A stretch of 9,156 bases of DNA from Bacteroidales bacterium (GTDB lineage: Bacteria; Bacteroidota; Bacteroidia; Bacteroidales; JAAUTT01). Within the stretch, counting starts at the first letter, position 1. Each line of letters begins with the position of its first letter. The notes under the pieces were generated by a model. It was not told where the DNA came from. It saw nothing but the letters and a program-made list of their open reading frames with translations, and did not search any database. Below, piece by piece: positions 5,933 through 9,156 of the stretch. Location of the stretch: contig JANXXY010000034.1 of assembly GCA_025350365.1 (NCBI GenBank), positions 1-9,156 on the forward strand, given 5' to 3'. The position numbers and the translations under genes were made by a program.

Positions 5933-7696
5933 CTAATAAATATTTATTTCGTATGGCATTCGTGTGAGAATTCCTTGTCTGCTAATGGCATTTTTTAAGT
6001 TGTAGTAAATGTTTTGTTCGTTACCAAGTTCGGAACTTATTACCGAAGCTTTAATTTTTGACGAAAAATCGTTCATTAGAAGTGTAAGAGGATCTTCTAC
6101 CTTCGGAAGATCGACAATGCGATATTCTTTCAAATGTGCTTTGGCAGCAGCAATTTCAATGGCTTTGTCAAGTCCGCCGATTAAATCGACGAGTCCGAGC
6201 CGTTTTGCATCAGCAGCACTCCAAACCCGGCCCTGACCAATTGAATCGACCGAAGCTTTGGTTAGTTTACGACCTTCGGCAACCCGACTTAGAAACACAT
6301 CATAAATATTTTCAACTCCCGATTGAATGACTTCACGTTCTTCGGGTAATAGAGGCCGATAGATGGATCCTAAATCGGAATGTAAGTTGGTTTTGGCAAC
6401 ATCGGAAGTAATTCCCAATTTATTATTCAGGAAGTTTTTGGTATTCAAAAGAACCCCGAAAACTCCGATTGATCCGGTAATTGTGGTAGCATCGGCAAGT
6501 ATTGTGTCAGCAGGAGCGGCAATATAATATCCACCCGAAGCGGCCACCGAACCCATCGAAACAATAAGAGGTTTCACTTTGGCAGCCAGGCTAAGTTCGC
6601 GCCAGATAATGTCGGATGCCAATGCACTTCCTCCGGGAGAGTCAATTCGTAAAACAATTGCTTTGACACTAGAGTCCTGACGGGCTTCCCTTATGGCTTT
6701 TGAAAGACCTTCAGAACCAATGGTCTCATTGTCACCTAACCCCATGTTGATTTCGCCACTTGCGTAAACCAATGCAATTTTATTTTTGCTAAATCCTTTT
6801 TTCGCTTTGGGTACTTTATTGTATTTACTTAGGGTAACAAATTCAAGTTTCTTTTGCGATGAAACACCCGATAGTTTAGTTAGACTGGTTAAAATTTCAT
6901 CTTTAAAACGAACGCCATCAATAAGTTTATGCTCCAAAGCCAGCTGTGCATTTCGAATAACCAGCCCATCGGCTAGACGATTTAGTTCGGCCTTGTCTAT
7001 GTGTCGTTTCTCTGAAATGCCATCAAGCATATGATTCCAAAGTGCAGATAAAAGTGTGGTTAGCTGTTCGCGATTGGCATCGCTCATACGATCGTTGGTT
7101 AAAGGTTCTACAGCGCTTTTAAATTTTCCGTGTCGTATAATTTGTGGTTCCAACCCAAGTTTTTCAAGAGCACCTTTAAAAAATAATTGTTCAGAGCGTA
7201 AACCAAGGAACGCCAATTCTCCTTGCGGATTAAGAAAAATACTGTCTGCCACAGTCGCAAGATAATAGGAGCCATGCGAGTAATAATTGGCGTAACTAAT
7301 GATAAATTTTTTTGATTTTTTAAAATCAATCAGTGCATTTCTTATTTCTTCAATAGCTCCGTATCCGGCAGGAATAATGCTTAAATCGAGAAATATTCCA
7401 CGGATATTGTCATCTGTTTTTGCAAGCTTTATATCTCTTATTATGTCAGTTAACCCTACGGTTATATTTGGCTTGAAATGAGCAAAATCGAAATTTGCAA
7501 AAGGATTCTCTGATGAGCGATCCGGTATGGACTTGTCAAACTGAAGGTGCAAAATGGAATTTGACTTAACAGTTACTTCTTTGTCGGTACTTGAAATGAT
7601 AGTGCTAATAACTGCTAAAGATATCAGAAACAGAATTAACGAGGCGATGAGGAAACCCACGATGGATGCTAACGTGTACTTGAGAAAACTCTTCAT
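5933..7696 (-). CDS. sppA: signal peptide peptidase SppA, 67K type
   Basis: SppA is an inner-membrane serine protease that cuts leftover signal peptides after secretion. The 587 residues give the long, two-domain (tandem S49) form. A single membrane helix covers about 10-34, with the rest expected outside the cytoplasmic membrane. The catalytic dyad is complete: K193 in GKFKSAVEP, in the N-terminal domain, and S387 in SMGSVAASGGYY, in the C-terminal domain; their spacing of 194 is close to the 200 of E. coli K209/S409. Other signatures are IDSPGGSALASD (351-362) and TITGSIGVFG (405-414). The start MKSFLKYTLASIVGF directly precedes the helix. It is the first gene of the minus-strand run sppA-lpxK-PNP and is divergent from folK. 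The C-terminal tail after about 540 is poorly conserved but not evidently truncated. Confidence 0.97.
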   Translation of the reverse strand: MKSFLKYTLASIVGFLIASLILFLISLAVISTIISSTDKEVTVKSNSILHLQFDKSIPDRSSENPFANFDFAHFKPNITVGLTDIIRDIKLAKTDDNIRGIFLDLSIIPAGYGAIEEIRNALIDFKKSKKFIISYANYYSHGSYYLATVADSIFLNPQGELAFLGLRSEQLFFKGALEKLGLEPQIIRHGKFKSAVEPLTNDRMSDANREQLTTLLSALWNHMLDGISEKRHIDKAELNRLADGLVIRNAQLALEHKLIDGVRFKDEILTSLTKLSGVSSQKKLEFVTLSKYNKVPKAKKGFSKNKIALVYASGEINMGLGDNETIGSEGLSKAIREARQDSSVKAIVLRIDSPGGSALASDIIWRELSLAAKVKPLIVSMGSVAASGGYYIAAPADTILADATTITGSIGVFGVLLNTKNFLNNKLGITSDVAKTNLHSDLGSIYRPLLPEEREVIQSGVENIYDVFLSRVAEGRKLTKASVDSIGQGRVWSAADAKRLGLVDLIGGLDKAIEIAAAKAHLKEYRIVDLPKVEDPLTLLMNDFSSKIKASVISSELGNEQNIYYNLKNAISRQGILTRMPYEINIY

Positions 7697-7818
7697 AATT
7701 ATAGGTTTTTATGCATGGACTAAAATAACCAAAATTTTGATTGTTTTATTTCTTTGTGTCCTTCTATTTGCAATGTTTTAAATATTTGTTCAATTTGCAC
7801 AAAATTAGCAAGAGATAC
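7697..7818. other. 122-bp divergent sppA/folK promoter region
   Basis: This AT-rich spacer must carry the outward promoters of sppA and folK. It contains a perfect 10-bp palindrome, CAAAATTTTG (7730-7739), which could be an operator or chance in AT-rich DNA. I could not find a convincing TTTG/TAnnTTTG pair for sppA. Confidence 0.4.
7767..7797 (+). promoter_or_regulatory. possible Bacteroidota-type promoter for folK
   Basis: TTTG (7767-7770) is followed after 19 bases by TCAATTTG (7790-7797), one mismatch from the -7 consensus TAnnTTTG with ideal spacing. Transcription would begin near 7804, leaving a leader of about 15 bases before the folK ATG. Pattern-based only. Confidence 0.35.
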
Positions 7819-8304
7819 ATGGCAACTGTTTTCCTGATATTAGGTGGCAATCTGGGTGATCGCTATGCATTTATGAATGTAGCAAAAAAAAGTCTCAGCG
7901 AAAATGCAGGAAATATTTTAAGTCAGTCATCGGTATACGAGACTGAACCCTGGGGTTTTGAACACGAAAATCAGTTTCTCAATCAGGTTATTTCTCTCGA
8001 AACTTTTCTGGAACCTTTAGCCCTACTTAAAAAAATAAAAAATCTTGAAAAAAATCTTGGCAGGATAAAAAGTAAGGAACGTTATTCCGCCCGTGTCATT
8101 GACATTGACATTTTGTTTTATGACAGATTGATCATTACCTCGTCCACGTTGACCATTCCTCATCCCGAAATACCCAATCGTCGTTTTGTATTGGAGCCAT
8201 TGGCGGAATTGGATGCGGATTTTGTACATCCGGTGTTGGGATTGTCAATAAGGACGATATTAGAGAATTGTTTGGATAAGGGTCAGGTAAAAAGATTGCC
8301 ATAG
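7819..8304 (+). CDS. folK: 6-hydroxymethyl-7,8-dihydropterin pyrophosphokinase (HPPK)
   Basis: FolK transfers pyrophosphate from ATP to 6-hydroxymethyl-dihydropterin in the cytoplasm, the step before dihydropteroate synthase in folate synthesis. The 161-residue single-domain protein matches the usual length. It shows GGNLGDR (9-15), SSVYETEPWGF (37-47), FLNQV (53-57), RVIDIDILFYD (92-102) with the Mg-binding pair D95 and D97, and IPHPEIPNRRFVLEPLAEL with H115 and R121; these fall at the same numbers as in the E. coli enzyme. I chose the ATG at 7819 because MATVFLILGGNLGD begins at the usual distance from the GGNLGD motif; an in-frame TTG at 7741 would add an unconvincing 26 residues. No folB or folP fusion is present. 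The gene diverges from sppA and ends 14 bases from the convergent upp gene. Confidence 0.96.
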   Translation: MATVFLILGGNLGDRYAFMNVAKKSLSENAGNILSQSSVYETEPWGFEHENQFLNQVISLETFLEPLALLKKIKNLEKNLGRIKSKERYSARVIDIDILFYDRLIITSSTLTIPHPEIPNRRFVLEPLAELDADFVHPVLGLSIRTILENCLDKGQVKRLP

Positions 8305-8313
8305 CAAAAGTAT

Positions 8314-8338
8314 AATCCTTAAAGTGGATTTATTTTTT
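8314..8338 (+). terminator. short hairpin plus T-run after folK
   Basis: AATCC (8314-8318) pairs with GGATT (8326-8330) around a 7-base loop, followed by TATTTTTT. The 5-bp stem is weak and overlaps the stop codon and last codons of the convergent upp gene. It is the only terminator-like element between folK and upp. Confidence 0.3.
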
Positions 8339-8978
8339 CCCCAAAAGCCAGATCTCCGGCATCACCCAAGCCGGGAACAATATAGGATTTAACTGTAAGT
8401 TCGTCGTCGAGTGCGCCAATCCAAATGCTTATCTTTTGTTCGGGTAGTTTTTTACGAAGATAGTTCAGCCCTTCCTTACTGGCTATAAGTGCAATAATAT
8501 GTGTATGCGAGGGAGTTCCTCTTTCGAGTAAAGCGTGATAAGTAAGTTCCAGCGATGATCCCGAAGCCAGCATTGCATCAGCAATAATCAGCACTTTGTT
8601 ATTTATATCCGGACACGAAACGTATTCCACATTGATATGAAAAGTACCATCTTTCTCGTAATTTCGATAGGATGCAACAAATCCGTTGGGCGATTTGTCG
8701 AACACATTCAGCAACCCATGATGCAATGGAAGCCCGGCACGAAGCACGGATGTGATAACTGGGTATTCAGTTATCACATTTTCGGCGGCAATCCCCAGGG
8801 GTGTTTGAATTTCCAGTGACTTATAAGAGAGCGTTTTACTAATCTCATAGGCGATAAATTCGCCCATTCGCTCCAAATTCCGGCGAAACCTCATACTATC
8901 CTGTTGCACATGCTGGTCACGAATTTCTGCCAGATATTGATTAAAAATGGAATTGTTCTTGTTGAGGATTGTAATCAT
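8319..8978 (-). CDS. upp: uracil phosphoribosyltransferase
   Basis: Upp makes UMP from uracil and PRPP in pyrimidine salvage, in the cytoplasm. The 219-residue protein has the type I phosphoribosyltransferase fold: TSVLRAGLPLHHGL (77-90), the PRPP loop IIADAMLASGSS (131-142), and the uracil-binding C-terminal segment PGLGDAGDLAFG (202-213). In the commonest form the loop reads DPMLATGGS, so A135 replaces proline, and the C-terminal motif reads GDAGDR, so L210 replaces arginine; the catalytic-loop acidic residue D134 is kept. The start MITILNKNNS is the only ATG that leaves a full N-terminal domain, and a promoter-like pair lies just upstream. It is convergent with folK and appears to be transcribed alone, though the upstream region is cut by the window. 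Confidence 0.95.
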   Translation of the reverse strand: MITILNKNNSIFNQYLAEIRDQHVQQDSMRFRRNLERMGEFIAYEISKTLSYKSLEIQTPLGIAAENVITEYPVITSVLRAGLPLHHGLLNVFDKSPNGFVASYRNYEKDGTFHINVEYVSCPDINNKVLIIADAMLASGSSLELTYHALLERGTPSHTHIIALIASKEGLNYLRKKLPEQKISIWIGALDDELTVKSYIVPGLGDAGDLAFGEKINPL

Positions 8979-8998
8979 AAATTCAATAATTTAAGATG

Positions 8999-9029
8999 CC
9001 ATAGTAATCGGTTATGCCGGATGTTCAAA
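8999..9029 (-). promoter_or_regulatory. possible Bacteroidota-type promoter for upp
   Basis: On the minus strand TTTG (9029-9026) is followed after exactly 19 bases by TACTATGG (9006-8999), two mismatches from TAnnTTTG. Transcription would begin about 15 bases upstream of the upp ATG. The spacing is ideal but the -7 box is imperfect. Confidence 0.3.
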
Positions 9030-9156
9030 AACTGAAACTTTCATCCAACAAACTAAGAGTAAATATCGGCAAATTTCTTATATGAGGTATATCCAAAATT
9101 GATAATTTTTTGCGCGTTGTCAGATCAGACCTTCGTCGGCAAAGCTGAAATAATTT
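9025..9156 (-). other. open frame running off the right edge, possible gene end
   Basis: One minus-strand frame is open from the window edge for 43 codons to a TGA (9027-9025), ending LLDESFSF. It could be the C terminus of a gene upstream of upp, but a stretch this short is expected fairly often by chance in AT-rich DNA, and the peptide (rich in Leu, Arg and Ser) matches nothing I recognise. Confidence 0.15.

Noticed and set aside
7108..7329. 73-codon minus-strand open frame inside sppA
   Set aside because: It is a shifted frame within the well-supported sppA coding sequence; sppA itself is intact, so this is not evidence of a frameshift.
7305..7330. Inverted repeat TGATTTT/AAAATCA inside sppA
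   Set aside because: It is a 7-bp AT-only match within coding sequence and is expected by chance.
7554..7781. 75-codon plus-strand frame with hydrophobic end, antisense to the start of sppA
   Set aside because: The hydrophobicity is the complement of the sppA membrane helix and AT-rich spacer; no start signal or known family.
7741..7818. N-terminal extension of FolK from a TTG codon
   Set aside because: The 26 extra residues are not family-like and would cover the probable promoter; HPPK proteins start just before the GGNLGDR motif.
1..9156. CRISPR arrays, tRNA or rRNA genes, insertion sequences, phage or defence genes
   Set aside because: No regularly spaced repeats, cloverleaf-like sequence, transposase or integrase motif was seen; all long genes are recognisable housekeeping or exported proteins.

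Overview
This window looks like a chromosomal segment from a member of the Bacteroidota, probably a free-living or environmental lineage. The reasons are the low GC content, the scarcity of Shine-Dalgarno sequences before starts, a secreted multidomain protein with lamin-tail and gliding-type C-terminal sequence, 67K-type SppA, and several TTTG-type promoter look-alikes. No mobile element, CRISPR array, tRNA or rRNA gene was found. Most of the content is ordinary housekeeping metabolism.

Layout from left to right. At 1-99 there is a short non-coding tail with a REP-like sequence. asd (aspartate-semialdehyde dehydrogenase) follows on the minus strand at 100-1107. A 253-bp divergent spacer separates it from a plus-strand 864-residue exported lamin-tail-domain protein (1361-3955). 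The end of that gene overlaps, tail to tail, the end of a minus-strand block read from right to left: sppA (7696 to 5933), a 130-bp highly structured spacer, lpxK (5802 to 4708), and a class II purine nucleoside phosphorylase (4751 to 3942) whose start overlaps the end of lpxK. folK (7819-8304) diverges from sppA and converges on upp (8978 to 8319). The last 178 bases hold the probable upp promoter and nothing else I can name.

The genes serve several pathways: Asd feeds the aspartate family (lysine/diaminopimelate, threonine, methionine); FolK makes a folate precursor; PNP and Upp salvage purine and uracil bases; LpxK phosphorylates lipid A; SppA degrades leftover signal peptides in the inner membrane. 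The sppA-lpxK-PNP order looks like one transcription unit, with a hairpin that could attenuate transcription between sppA and lpxK.

No undescribed defence or mobile system is visible. The points most worth a second look are the three-copy inverted/direct repeat between sppA and lpxK, a mixed PNP/MTA-phosphorylase residue pattern in the nucleoside phosphorylase, and the duplicated two-module architecture of the exported protein.
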